Assembly: GCF_000426365.1 (NCBI RefSeq) | Contig: NZ_AUFF01000003.1 | Coordinates: 434,001-498,000 of the forward strand | Direction of reading: 5' to 3' | From: Arenimonas composti TR7-09 = DSM 18010 | GTDB taxonomy: Bacteria > Pseudomonadota > Gammaproteobacteria > Xanthomonadales > Xanthomonadaceae | Length of the DNA: 64,000 nt | Part shown: positions 54,315 through 63,884 of the stretch, in pieces | How the letters are laid out: every line of letters starts with the position of its first letter | Position numbering within the stretch: the first letter of the stretch is position 1 | Made by a program: the position numbers and the translations under genes | Notes under the pieces: model-generated | What the model was told of the DNA's origin: nothing | What the model saw: the letters and a program-made list of their open reading frames with translations, nothing else | The model's database searches: none

Positions 54315-55370
54315 TCAGCGCAAGGCGGCGTTGATCTTCGCGAGCACGTCGGGACCCGGCACCAGCACGTCCTCGCGCAGCGCGTTCAGCGGCGTGGCGA
54401 CCGTGCGCAGGTGCTCGTGCAGGTCGCCGGCCTGCGGGTCGACGTAGAGCAGGCCGGTGACGACTTCGCCGCGGGCCTGGCGGGCCTGGAGGTGGTTCAT
54501 CGCGGCGACGCGGTCGCGCGGGTCGTGGTCGGCGTCGAGCTTGTGCAGGCGCAGCCGGCTGCCGTCGTGCTGTTCGACCTCGACGGTGGTGCCGGGCGCG
54601 TAGTCGACGGCGATCTCGGCGCGCGGCGGGATCACGTCGAGGCGGTTCACGGCCTCGTTGTGCTCGCGCACCCAGGCGTAGCTCTTGGTGCTGCCGTCGT
54701 GGTTGTTGAAGGCGACGCAGGGGCTGATCACGTCGATGAAGGCGGCGCCGCGGTGGGCGATCGCGCCCTTGATCAGCGGCACCAGCTGGCGCTTGTCGCC
54801 GGAGAAGCCGCGGGCGACGTAGGTCGCGCCGAGCTGCAGCGCGAGCCCGACCAGATCGATCGGCGAATCGGCATTGACCACGCCGCGCTTGGAGACCGAG
54901 CCCTGGTCGGCAGTGGCGCTGAACTGCCCCTTCGTCAGCCCGTAGACGCCGTTGTTCTCGACGATGTAGGCCATGTTCACGCCGCGGCGCAGCGCGTGCA
55001 CGAACTGGCCCATGCCGATCGAGGCCGAATCGCCGTCGCCGGACACGCCGAGGTAGAGCAGTTCGCGGTTGGCGAGGTTGGCGCCGGTCAGCACGCTCGG
55101 CATGCGCCCGTGCACGGTGTTGAAGCCGTGCGACTGGCCGAGGAAATAGTCCGGCGTCTTCGAGCTGCAGCCGATGCCGCTGAGTTTCGCGACCCGGTGC
55201 GGCTGAATGTCGAGTTCCCAGCAGGCCTGGATGATCGCCGCCGAGATCGAGTCGTGGCCGCAGCCGGCGCACAGCGTGCTGATCTTGCCTTCGTAGTCGC
55301 GGCGGGTGAAGCCGACCTTGTTGCAGGCCAGCGACGGATGCCGCAGCGCCGGTTTCGCGATCCAGGTCAT
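54315..55370 (-). CDS. korB: 2-oxoacid:ferredoxin oxidoreductase, beta subunit
   Basis: A 351-residue thiamine-diphosphate-binding subunit. The TPP motif is GDGDSASIGMGQFVHA (around residue 110) with NNGVYGLTKGQ; Cys for the 4Fe-4S cluster lie in CAGCGHDS and GIGCSSKTP. With the alpha subunit it decarboxylates 2-oxoacids, probably 2-oxoglutarate, and passes electrons to ferredoxin. Its start overlaps the alpha stop as ATGA. Confidence 0.9.
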   Translation of the reverse strand: MTWIAKPALRHPSLACNKVGFTRRDYEGKISTLCAGCGHDSISAAIIQACWELDIQPHRVAKLSGIGCSSKTPDYFLGQSHGFNTVHGRMPSVLTGANLANRELLYLGVSGDGDSASIGMGQFVHALRRGVNMAYIVENNGVYGLTKGQFSATADQGSVSKRGVVNADSPIDLVGLALQLGATYVARGFSGDKRQLVPLIKGAIAHRGAAFIDVISPCVAFNNHDGSTKSYAWVREHNEAVNRLDVIPPRAEIAVDYAPGTTVEVEQHDGSRLRLHKLDADHDPRDRVAAMNHLQARQARGEVVTGLLYVDPQAGDLHEHLRTVATPLNALREDVLVPGPDVLAKINAALR

Positions 55371-57274
55371 GACGCAGTCCTTTCCCGAATGGCCCCGACG
55401 ATGAACCGCGCCGTGATCGGCGTCCCGTCGTAATGCAGCACCCGCTCCAGCCGCGCCGGATCCAGGTCGAATTCGTTGATCAGCAGGCTGCGCAACTGGG
55501 CGTCGCGGTTCTGCTCGATCACGAACACGCGCTCGTGCGCGAGCACGAAGTCGCGGACGCTGTCGGGGAACGGGAAGGCGCGGATGCGCAGGGTGTCCAG
55601 CGGGAGGCCGGAGGATTCGAGGATGGCGACGGCTTCGTCCATCGCGGGGGTGGTGGAGCCGTAGTGGATCGCGCCGAGGCGGGTGTTGGCGGAGGCATTG
55701 GAAGGAGGGGGAGGCATCGCGCCTGCAGGCGCTTCTGCATCAGAAGGCGTCGCGCCTGAAGGCGCTCCTACAGGGGGGGCGGACAGGCGGAGGATGGGGG
55801 CGGGGACGAGGTCGCGCGCGGTGTCGAACTTCTGCAGCAGTCGCTGCATGTTGTAGACGTAGTCGGGGCCGCGCTCGGAATAGCGTGCCTTCGGGTCGCG
55901 CGAGGTGCCGCGGGTGAAGTAGGCGCCGCGTTCGGGATGCGTGCCGGGCAGCGTGCGGTACGGGATGCCGTCGCCGTCGACGTCCTTGTAGCGGGCGAAC
56001 TCGCGGCCGGCTTCCAGATCGGCGTGCGACAGCAGCTTGCCGCGGTCGTGCCGGCGCGCCGGGTCCCAGGCGAACGGCGCGCACAGGCGCTGGTTCATGC
56101 CGATGTCGAGGTCGCTGAGCACGAACACCACCGTCTGCAGGCGGTCGGCGAGGTCGAGCGCGGCGGCGGCGAACTCGAAGCATTCGTTCGGATCCTGCGG
56201 CAGCAGCACGATGTGCTTCGTGTCGCCGTGCGAGGCGTAGGCGGCGGCGAGCAGGTCGCTCTGCTGGGTGCGCGTCGGCATCCCAGTCGAGGGGCCACCG
56301 CGCTGCACGTCGATGATCGTCACCGGGATCTCGGCGAAATAGGCCAGGCCGATGAACTCGCTCATCAGCGAGATGCCCGGCCCCGAGGTCGTCGTGAACG
56401 CGCGCGCGCCGTTCCAGCCGGCGCCGACCACCATGCCGATCGAGGCGATCTCGTCCTCGGCCTGGAGGATCGCGAAGCGGTTCTGTTTGGTTTCCGGGTC
56501 GACGCGGAACTTCAGGCAGTACTTCTCGAAGGCCTCGGCCAGCGAGGACGAGGGCGTGATCGGATACCAGGCGCAGACGGTGGCGCCGCCGTAGACGCAG
56601 CCGAGCGCGGCGGCGGTGTTGCCGTCGACGAAGATGCGTTCGCCGACCGCATCGGCGCGGCGCAGCTGCAGGCCCAGCGCCGGCGGCAGGTTCGCCGCGG
56701 CCCAGTCGCGGCCCATGCGCAGCGCCTCGCGATTGGCGTCGAGCAGCGTGGCCTTGCTGCGGTACTGCTCGGCGACCAGGGCGTCGAGCACGTCGGCGTC
56801 GATGCCGAGCAGCTGCGCCAGCGCGCCGACGTACAGGATGTTCTTGAACAGCTGCCGCTGCCGCGGGTCGGCGTAGTGCGCGTTGCAGATCGCGGTCAGC
56901 GGCATGCCCAGCGGCACGATGTCGTCGCGCAGCCTGCCGGGCGGCAGCGGCCGCGTGCTGTCGTGGAACAGGTAACCGCCGGGCGACAGTTCGGCGACGT
57001 CGGCGTCCCAGGTCTGCGGGTTCATCGCCACCATCAGGTCGATGCCGCCGCGGCGGCCGAGCCAGCCGGCCTCGCTGACGCGCACCTCGTACCAGGTCGG
57101 CAGTCCCTGGATGTTCGACGGGAAGATGTTGCGCGGGCTCACCGGCACGCCCATGCGCAGGATGGCTTTCGCGAACAGCTCGTTCGCCGAGGCCGAACCC
57201 GAACCGTTGACGTTGGCGAACTTGACGACGAAGTCGTTCACCGCGGCGATCGGCATCACGGCGGCGCGGTTCAT
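55367..57274 (-). CDS. korA: 2-oxoacid:ferredoxin oxidoreductase, alpha (fused gamma) subunit
   Basis: A 635-residue subunit that fuses the gamma domain (about 10-185, FANVNGSGSASANELFAKAI) to the alpha domain, with the substrate motif AWYPITPSSSLAEAFE (around residue 240) and TSGPGISLMSEFIGLA. A low-complexity Ala/Pro/Ser insert (about 500-530, GAPSGATPSDAEAPAGAMPP) falls between two domains and is encoded by a REP-like palindrome. It overlaps korB and korC by four bases each, so it is one operon. Confidence 0.9.
   Translation of the reverse strand: MNRAAVMPIAAVNDFVVKFANVNGSGSASANELFAKAILRMGVPVSPRNIFPSNIQGLPTWYEVRVSEAGWLGRRGGIDLMVAMNPQTWDADVAELSPGGYLFHDSTRPLPPGRLRDDIVPLGMPLTAICNAHYADPRQRQLFKNILYVGALAQLLGIDADVLDALVAEQYRSKATLLDANREALRMGRDWAAANLPPALGLQLRRADAVGERIFVDGNTAAALGCVYGGATVCAWYPITPSSSLAEAFEKYCLKFRVDPETKQNRFAILQAEDEIASIGMVVGAGWNGARAFTTTSGPGISLMSEFIGLAYFAEIPVTIIDVQRGGPSTGMPTRTQQSDLLAAAYASHGDTKHIVLLPQDPNECFEFAAAALDLADRLQTVVFVLSDLDIGMNQRLCAPFAWDPARRHDRGKLLSHADLEAGREFARYKDVDGDGIPYRTLPGTHPERGAYFTRGTSRDPKARYSERGPDYVYNMQRLLQKFDTARDLVPAPILRLSAPPVGAPSGATPSDAEAPAGAMPPPPSNASANTRLGAIHYGSTTPAMDEAVAILESSGLPLDTLRIRAFPFPDSVRDFVLAHERVFVIEQNRDAQLRSLLINEFDLDPARLERVLHYDGTPITARFIVGAIRERTAS
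55713..55773. repeat. REP-like palindrome inside korA
   Basis: On the minus strand: TGTAGGAGCGCCTTCAGGCG followed by a second inverted copy with GCGCCTGCAGGCGC. It is read in frame and gives the Ala/Pro-rich linker of KorA. It is a variant of the GTAGGAGCGGCTTCAGCC family. Confidence 0.85.
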
Positions 57275-59079
57275 GCGGCGGCCCCGCGGGCGCCGCAGGC
57301 CTTCGCGGTCTGCAGCAGGAACTTCTGCATCTCCCAGGCGCCGGTCGGGCAGCGCTCGGCGCACAGGCCGCAGTGCAGGCAGACGTCCTCGTCCTTGACC
57401 ATCACCCGCCCGGTCTTCAGGCGGTCGGAGACGTACAGCGGCTGCTCCATGTTCAGCGCCGGCGCGGTCAGGCGCGGGCGCAGGTCGGCCTCCTCGCCGT
57501 TGCCGGTGAAGCTCAGGCAGTCCATCGGGCAGATGTCGACGCAGGCGTCGCATTCGATGCAGCGCTCGCGCAGGAACACCGTCTGCACGTCGCAGTTCAG
57601 GCAGCGCTGCGCCTCCTTCCACGCGGTCTGCGCATCGAAGCCCAGCTCCACTTCCCGGGCGATGCTCGCCAGCGCCAGGTCCGGCGCCACCCACGGCACC
57701 TTGTGGCGCTCGTCGAGGGAGACGTCGTTGTCGTAGGCCCATTCGTGGATGCCCATCTTCTGCGCCTGCAGCGACACCTCGGGCAGCGGCCGCAGTTGCG
57801 GGTCGCGGCCGGACAGCAGCGCGTCGATCGACAGCGCCGCCTCGTGCCCGTGCGCCACCGCCCAGATGATGTTCTTCGGCCCGAAGGCGGCGTCGCCGCC
57901 GAACAGCACCTCCGGGCGCGTGCTCTGGTGGGTGCGCGGATCGACGACCGGCATGCCCCACTGGTCGAAATCGATGCCGAGGTCGCGCTCGATCCACGGG
58001 AAGGCGTTCTCCTGCCCGACCGCGACCAGCACCTCGCCGCAGGCATGGAATTCGTCGGGCTCGCCGGTCGGCACGAGCTGGCGGCGGCCGCGTTCGTCGC
58101 GCACCGACTTCACCTTCTCGAACAGCATGCCGGTCAGCACGCCGTTCTCGTGCACGAAGGCCTTCGGCACCCGGCAGTCGAGGATCGGGATGCCCTCGTG
58201 CATCGCGTCCTCCTTCTCCCACGGGCTGGCCTTCATCTCGTCGAAGCCCGAGCGCACGATCACCTTCACTTCCTCGCCGCCGAGCCGGCGCGCGCTGCGG
58301 CAGCAGTCCATCGCGGTGTTGCCGCCGCCGAGCACGATCACCCGCTTCGCGACCCGGGTGACGTGGCCGAAATACACGCTGGCCAGCCAGTCGATGCCGA
58401 GGTGGATGTGCGCCGCCGCTTCCTGCCGTCCGGGCAGATCGAGGTCGCGGCCGCGCGGCGCGCCGCAGCCGACGAACACGGCGTCGAATCCCTCGGCGAG
58501 CAGCGCGCGCATCGATGCGATGCGGGTGCCGCCGCGGAAATCGACGCCGAGGTCGAGCACGTAGCCGACCTCCTCGTCGATCACGGCCTCCGGCAGCCGG
58601 AAACGCGGCACCTGCGTGCGCATGAAGCCGCCGGCCCTGGCGTCGGCCTCGAACACGACGACCTCGTAACCGAGCGGCGCGAGGTCGCGCGCCACCGTCA
58701 GCGAGGCCGGGCCGGCGCCGACGCAGGCGATGCGCCGGCCGTTGCGGCGTTCGGCCGGCTTCGGCATCCGCGCGCGCACGTCGCCCTTGTGGTCGGCGGC
58801 GACGCGCTTGAGCCGGCAGATCGCCACCGGTTCGGGCTTCTCGCCATTGCCCTCCTCGACGCGGCCGCGCCGGCAGGCCGGCTCGCAGGGGCGATCGCAG
58901 GTGCGCCCGAGGATTCCCGGGAACACGTTGCTGTTCCAGTTGACGACATAGGCGTCGGCGTAACGGCCGGCGGCGATCAGGCGGATGTATTCGGGGACGG
59001 GGGTGTGGGCCGGGCAGGCCCACTGGCAGTCGACGACCCGGTGGAAGACCGCGGGATCCGCGATATCGGTCGGCCGCAT
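57271..59079 (-). CDS. korC: NAD(P)-dependent FAD/Fe-S oxidoreductase subunit of the 2-oxoacid complex
   Basis: A 602-residue protein like the small subunit of glutamate synthase with added Fe-S domains. The N-terminus has a Cys-rich cluster (CQWACPAHTPVP, RTCDRPCEPAC), then an FAD motif (GAGPASL, around residue 118), an NAD(P) motif (GGGNTAMDCC, near 240) and two C-terminal 4Fe-4S sets (CIECDACVDICPMDC, CLHCGLCAERCPTG). In Azoarcus such a KorC couples 2-oxoglutarate oxidation to NADP+ through ferredoxin-like clusters. First gene of the korCAB operon. Confidence 0.88.
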   Translation of the reverse strand: MRPTDIADPAVFHRVVDCQWACPAHTPVPEYIRLIAAGRYADAYVVNWNSNVFPGILGRTCDRPCEPACRRGRVEEGNGEKPEPVAICRLKRVAADHKGDVRARMPKPAERRNGRRIACVGAGPASLTVARDLAPLGYEVVVFEADARAGGFMRTQVPRFRLPEAVIDEEVGYVLDLGVDFRGGTRIASMRALLAEGFDAVFVGCGAPRGRDLDLPGRQEAAAHIHLGIDWLASVYFGHVTRVAKRVIVLGGGNTAMDCCRSARRLGGEEVKVIVRSGFDEMKASPWEKEDAMHEGIPILDCRVPKAFVHENGVLTGMLFEKVKSVRDERGRRQLVPTGEPDEFHACGEVLVAVGQENAFPWIERDLGIDFDQWGMPVVDPRTHQSTRPEVLFGGDAAFGPKNIIWAVAHGHEAALSIDALLSGRDPQLRPLPEVSLQAQKMGIHEWAYDNDVSLDERHKVPWVAPDLALASIAREVELGFDAQTAWKEAQRCLNCDVQTVFLRERCIECDACVDICPMDCLSFTGNGEEADLRPRLTAPALNMEQPLYVSDRLKTGRVMVKDEDVCLHCGLCAERCPTGAWEMQKFLLQTAKACGARGAAA

Positions 59080-59445
59080 GCCAAACCCCCTCGCTGCGCA
59101 CGTCCGGTGAGCCCGACGCGGCCCGTCGCCGGACGCCGGCGGGTCGGGGCGAGTGTGCCAGAACCGCGGGCGGGTGGCGGCGGCGTCCGGCGCGCGGATC
59201 AGGGACAGATCGGCGTGTACCTGATCTTCCGTGTCAGGAATCCGGGGTCTGCCGCCGCCGGCGCCGGGCAGCCACTGCGAGGAGCCCCCGCACGACGCCG
59301 CATACCAGCGCCGTCATCAACATCGCCCGCACCCCCTTCGATCGACGTTTCGATCGGCGTTCATCCGCTTCGGTCGAAGAAAAAGGGGGCACGCATCACC
59401 CGGTCGTCGGGTCCGGGCGTCGCGAGCGTGCCCCCGGGGAAAGCC
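59080..59445. other. Intergenic region between the autotransporter and korC
   Basis: A 366-base space between two minus-strand genes. It holds the autotransporter terminator (59378-59435). A 29-residue minus-strand frame (59234-59323, MLMTALVCGVVRGLLAVAAR) with a GGGGGTG site could be a micro-protein, but is weakly supported. The korC promoter must also lie here; none is obvious. Confidence 0.55.
59378..59435 (-). terminator. Rho-independent terminator of the autotransporter gene
   Basis: On the minus strand GGGGGCACGC (59435-59426) pairs with GCGTGCCCCC (59394-59385), with a smaller hairpin (CCCGGACCCGACGACCGGG) in the loop, followed by TTTTTCTTC. It begins 11 bases after the autotransporter stop codon. 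The stem is perfect over ten bases. Confidence 0.88.
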
Positions 59446-62400
59446 TTACCAGGCGTAGCGCAGCGTGAGCTGGGCGGCGACGAAGCCGTCGCGAGCGCCG
59501 CCATCGTTCCAGGCCAGGCCGGCGCCGAGCGCGAGGCCGCCGCGGCGGGCACCGAGGCCGAGTTCGAGCAGCGCCGAAGTGCCGTCGAGCGAGGTCTCGC
59601 CGACGATGCCGCCGTTGATGACGTGGCGCTGGCCGTCGTCGAACACATGCACCGCCGCCAGCGTCGCGTACGGCGCCAGCGTGAAGCCGCCGGCTTCGAA
59701 TTCGTGTTCGAAGCCCAGGCCGACGCGGGCGCGGTTGGCCTCGCCGCCGCTGGCGGTGAAGTCGGAGCCGGCCCAGGCCAGGCTCGGCAGCCCGTCGATG
59801 CGGGTATGCGTCAGCTGCAGCTGCGGGCTCACGACGATGCCGCCGAGATGCCAGCCGCGGTAGCCGAGCTCGAGGTGGCTGCTGGCGGCGTCGACGTCGG
59901 TGGCGAGGTCGCCACCGGGCAGGCGCAGGCGCACGTCGACCTGGCTCCAGCGCTGCGACAGGTCGAGGTAAACGCCGCCCTCGCCCTGCCAGGTGGCGTA
60001 CAGGCCGACGGTGTCGGCGCGGAAGCGGTTGCGGCCGCCACCGACGTCCTGGCTCGCGCGGCTGCGGCCGCCGAGCAGACCGACCGACAGCCGCGGCGTC
60101 AGCGCGAAGTCGATGCCGAGCTCCTGGCCGTTCGTGCGCTGGTGGAAGTCGATATCGGCGGCGCCGAAGCCGTGGTGCGCCGCACTGACATCGCCGCTGT
60201 CGGTGTAGGTGCGCAGCCACAACGCCGGCGCCGGCCGCCCTTCCGCGGCGACGTGGCCCATCCGCTGCCGCCAGCTGCCGCCCTGCGCCTCGACCAGGGT
60301 CGCGACGCCCGGCAGCAGCGCCGCGAACTGCTCGCCGACGCCGGTCAGGCCGTCGACGCGCACGCCCAGCGAGAACACGTCGGCGCCGGTGCCGGCGATC
60401 TGCGCACGCAGGTCGAAGTCCAGCGTCACCAGTGCCGACTGCCAGCCGACGTCGCCGAGGGCGAAGTTGCCGGCGGTGGAGACGCCGTCGACGCGCACCA
60501 GCTCGATCGCGAAGTCCGCCGCTTCCGGCCGCGCCAGCAGATTCACGTCGAGGGTGGTCACGCTGCCGGCGGCGATGTCGCCGGTGATGTGCAGGTGGTC
60601 GGCGGCGCCGCTGACGGCGTTCGCGTCCACGCGCAGGTGGCCGCTGCCGGCGAAGTCGCCGCCGATGCGCAGGCGGTCGCCGGTAGCGCCGTCGAGCAGG
60701 TCGAGAATGCCGGTATTCGTGAAGCGGCCGCCGCCGAGGTCGATACCGATGTCGCCGCCGCGCACGACCACCCGGCCGGCATTGTCGACGCGGTTGCCGC
60801 CGGCACCGAAGTCGGACTGGCCGAGCGCGAACCAGGTGCCGTCGGCGGCGTTCACCAGCACGTCGTCGCCGTCGCCGCCGCGCACCGCGCCGAGCAGTAC
60901 GCCGGCGTTGCGCAGCTGCGAGGCCGCCGCCGCCGAGGTGTCGATCGCGATCCGTGCGCCGTCGCCGAACGCGGCGACGCTGCCGCGGTTATCCAGCGTC
61001 GCGAGACCGCCGCTGGCGACCGTCAGCGCGGTGGCGCTGGCGTCGGCGCCGTAGGCCGTGGCGACGATCGTGCCGGTGTTGAACGCAGTGACGTCGCCGC
61101 CCGCCAGCAGGTGGACGCCGATCGCGCTCGCCGTCGCACCCTCGGCGCGGGCGGCGATGGCGCCGCGGTTGTCGAGGCCGGCGTCACCGTCGCTGCTGTT
61201 GGCCAGGGCGCCGACCGCATGCGCGACGTCGCCGCTGGCGCCGGCGAAGAGGTCGCCGCGGTTGACGATGCCGGCGCCGTAGGCACCGAGCTGGGCGGCG
61301 CCGTAGGCGTTGGCGCGGCCGCCGTCGGCAGCGGCGACCGCGGCGATGCTGCCGTCGTTGTCCAGCGTGGTGATGCCGCCGTCGGTGGTGAACCAGCCGT
61401 TGCCCCAGTCGCAGCCGTCGGCGTCGCAGGGCACGTAGTACTGCGCGTGGCGGGCGTAGGCGAACGCGCCGACCGCCCAGGCATCGCCCTGCAGCGCGTC
61501 GGCGACCGCGACGATGTCGCCGCTGTTGACGGTCACCGCCTCGTAGCCGGCGAAGACGAAGCTGCCGTAGGCCGTCGCGTAACCGAAGTCGGCGCGGGCG
61601 TAGGACTCGATGCGGCCGGCGTTGTCGATGACGCCGTCGAGCACGTTCGAGTTGTAGCCGATCTCGGCGCCCCAGCTCGAGGCGATCGCCGGGGCGTCGT
61701 TGCGCGCCTCGCCGGTGACGATCGCCTGGGCGACCACGAGGCCGTCGTTGTGAATCAGCGCGTGGTCGGAATGGAAGACCTTCAGGCCCATCGCCACCGC
61801 GCGGCCGCCGTAGGCGCTGGCGGCGTCGCTGCCGGCGGTGGCGATCGCGAACACCTCGCCCTGGTTCACCACGTCGGTATTGTACTTGCCCTCGCCGACC
61901 GCGCCGTAGGCGCTGGCGATGCCGAACTCGGTGTCGGCGGTGGCGACGATGCGGCCGGTGTTGACCACGCTGGCGTCGTACTTCGCGTAGGCATGCACGC
62001 CGACCGCGCCGGCGCCGCCCTGGAAGAAGTCGAACACCTCGTCGGCGGCGGCGATCGCGAAGACGTCGCCGTGGTTGCTGATCGCGGCGTCACCCTGGAA
62101 GTTGGCGATCGCGCCGATGCCGAGCACGCTGCCGGCACCGTAGAACCCGGCGTATTCGCTCTCGAGGAAGCTGCGGGCGGTGCCCTGGGCGATCACCGTG
62201 CCGAGGTTGGTCACGCCGGCGTAGTAGGTGCCGCTGGCGAGCACGCCGGTGGCGCGGCCGAGGCCGAAGCGCTCGGCGTCGGCGAGCGCGCTGATGGTCG
62301 CGCCGGCGGCGTTGTACAGCGCGGCGGACGCGCCCTGCAGCGAGACGCCGGTGGCCTCGTTGATGGCGCCGTAGGAGCGCGCGATCGCGGTGATGTCGCC

Positions 62401-63843
62401 GTGGTTGTCCACGTGGGTGTCGCCGTAGAACGAGGCGGCGAGCACGCCGGTGGCGGTCGCGTAGTTCACCGACACGTTCACCACGCCGCGCCGGGTGTCG
62501 GCGATCGCCAGCACGTCGCCGCGGTTGACGACGTCGATGCCGGCGAAGTCGTTGCGAGCGTAGACGCCGGTGGCCTCGGCGACGCCGATGTCGGCGTAGG
62601 CCGCGGCGGCGATGGCGCCGTCGTTGCCGACCACGACCTCGCCGCCGTAGAAGCCCGACGAGCGCGCGGCGACGCCCCAGGCGGTCGCGAAGCCGGTGCT
62701 GACCGTGGCCAGCGCGGTCACGTCGCCGTCGTTGTCGGCCACGGTGTCGAAGACGCCGTAGACGTTGATCGCGCCGATGCCCATCGCCTCGGCGCGCAGA
62801 AAGCCGTCGACCGGATTCATCGGCGCCGTCGCCGTCGCCACCGCGCGCACGTCGCCGCCGTTGAGCACGACCGACGAATAGGCCAGCGCGAAGCCGTACA
62901 GGCCGACCGCGGTCGCCTCGACCTCGCCGTAGCCGGCGATGCCGCCGGTCGCGCTCGCGACGACATCGCCGCTGTTCACCACCACGCCGTGGCCGTAATA
63001 CAGCGAGGCCGCGGCGACGCCGGTGGCGCGCGCGGCGTCACCGGTCGCGGCCACGACGACCTCGCCGCGGTTGTAGGCATAGGCCGAACCGACGACACCG
63101 ATGACCTGCAGACCGGTCGCGTCGGCATCGCCGCCGGTCGCGATCGCGGCGACCGACACGTTGCCGAGGTTGTCGATGGTGCCGCCCTGGAAACCGTAGA
63201 GGTCGGCGCCGGTGGCGCTGGCGTCCCCGTATTCGGCGACCGCGGTGGCGCCCAGGCTGCCGGCGTTCTCGACCCAGCCGTAGGACGACTGCACCTGGAC
63301 GGCGGTGGCGCTGGCGTCGCCGTTCACCGCGGACGCGGCGGCCGTCGTGCTGCCGTCGTTGAACACCGAGGCGATCTCGGCGAACACGTAGCTGCCGATC
63401 GCCAGCGCGTCGCCGTCGCCGGCACGGGCATCGGCCAGGAGGTCACCGCCGTTGACCAGCAGGCCGATGCCGCTCGGGTCGGCGATCGCGACGACGGCGT
63501 AGGCATAGGCGGCATCGGCGGCAGCGACCGCGGCGATGTCGGCATCGGTGTGGACGATCGCGTCGGGGCCGATTTCGAGCAGGCCGACCGCGGTGGCCAC
63601 CGCCTGCGGGGTCGCGCCGGGTGCCGGTTCGGCCACCAGGCTCGGGTCGTGGATCGCCGGCGGGGGCGACGGCGCCACGACGTTCACCGGCGCGCCGGCG
63701 GTCGAGGGTGCGGCCCCGGCCTGCGCGGCGAGGGCCAGCGCCAGCGTCGACACGGCGAGGGCATTGCGGACCGCGCGCGCGACCGGCGCGACGGCGGGAA
63801 GACGCACGGGCGCGGCCCGGCGGGAAGAACGGATGGCGGTCAT
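59446..63843 (-). CDS. Autotransporter with repeat-rich passenger
   Basis: A 1465-residue type V secretion protein. Order: signal peptide (about 1-45, ALAVSTLALALAAQAGAAP), a long passenger (about 50-1190) of irregular repeats of about 35-45 residues with the pattern V-N-x-G-D-V-x-A-x-A and ATGV turns (for example VVNSGDVVASATG), suited to a beta-helix, and a C-terminal beta-barrel (about 1200-1465) ending LTLRYAW, the aromatic end needed for outer-membrane insertion. The passenger has no recognised enzyme motif. A terminator follows. It lies downstream of the M4-like peptidase gene. Confidence 0.92.
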   Translation of the reverse strand: MTAIRSSRRAAPVRLPAVAPVARAVRNALAVSTLALALAAQAGAAPSTAGAPVNVVAPSPPPAIHDPSLVAEPAPGATPQAVATAVGLLEIGPDAIVHTDADIAAVAAADAAYAYAVVAIADPSGIGLLVNGGDLLADARAGDGDALAIGSYVFAEIASVFNDGSTTAAASAVNGDASATAVQVQSSYGWVENAGSLGATAVAEYGDASATGADLYGFQGGTIDNLGNVSVAAIATGGDADATGLQVIGVVGSAYAYNRGEVVVAATGDAARATGVAAASLYYGHGVVVNSGDVVASATGGIAGYGEVEATAVGLYGFALAYSSVVLNGGDVRAVATATAPMNPVDGFLRAEAMGIGAINVYGVFDTVADNDGDVTALATVSTGFATAWGVAARSSGFYGGEVVVGNDGAIAAAAYADIGVAEATGVYARNDFAGIDVVNRGDVLAIADTRRGVVNVSVNYATATGVLAASFYGDTHVDNHGDITAIARSYGAINEATGVSLQGASAALYNAAGATISALADAERFGLGRATGVLASGTYYAGVTNLGTVIAQGTARSFLESEYAGFYGAGSVLGIGAIANFQGDAAISNHGDVFAIAAADEVFDFFQGGAGAVGVHAYAKYDASVVNTGRIVATADTEFGIASAYGAVGEGKYNTDVVNQGEVFAIATAGSDAASAYGGRAVAMGLKVFHSDHALIHNDGLVVAQAIVTGEARNDAPAIASSWGAEIGYNSNVLDGVIDNAGRIESYARADFGYATAYGSFVFAGYEAVTVNSGDIVAVADALQGDAWAVGAFAYARHAQYYVPCDADGCDWGNGWFTTDGGITTLDNDGSIAAVAAADGGRANAYGAAQLGAYGAGIVNRGDLFAGASGDVAHAVGALANSSDGDAGLDNRGAIAARAEGATASAIGVHLLAGGDVTAFNTGTIVATAYGADASATALTVASGGLATLDNRGSVAAFGDGARIAIDTSAAAASQLRNAGVLLGAVRGGDGDDVLVNAADGTWFALGQSDFGAGGNRVDNAGRVVVRGGDIGIDLGGGRFTNTGILDLLDGATGDRLRIGGDFAGSGHLRVDANAVSGAADHLHITGDIAAGSVTTLDVNLLARPEAADFAIELVRVDGVSTAGNFALGDVGWQSALVTLDFDLRAQIAGTGADVFSLGVRVDGLTGVGEQFAALLPGVATLVEAQGGSWRQRMGHVAAEGRPAPALWLRTYTDSGDVSAAHHGFGAADIDFHQRTNGQELGIDFALTPRLSVGLLGGRSRASQDVGGGRNRFRADTVGLYATWQGEGGVYLDLSQRWSQVDVRLRLPGGDLATDVDAASSHLELGYRGWHLGGIVVSPQLQLTHTRIDGLPSLAWAGSDFTASGGEANRARVGLGFEHEFEAGGFTLAPYATLAAVHVFDDGQRHVINGGIVGETSLDGTSALLELGLGARRGGLALGAGLAWNDGGARDGFVAAQLTLRYAW

Positions 63844-63884
63844 CGGAATTCCTGGACGGTGGCGGACGGGCGCGGAGCGGCGGC

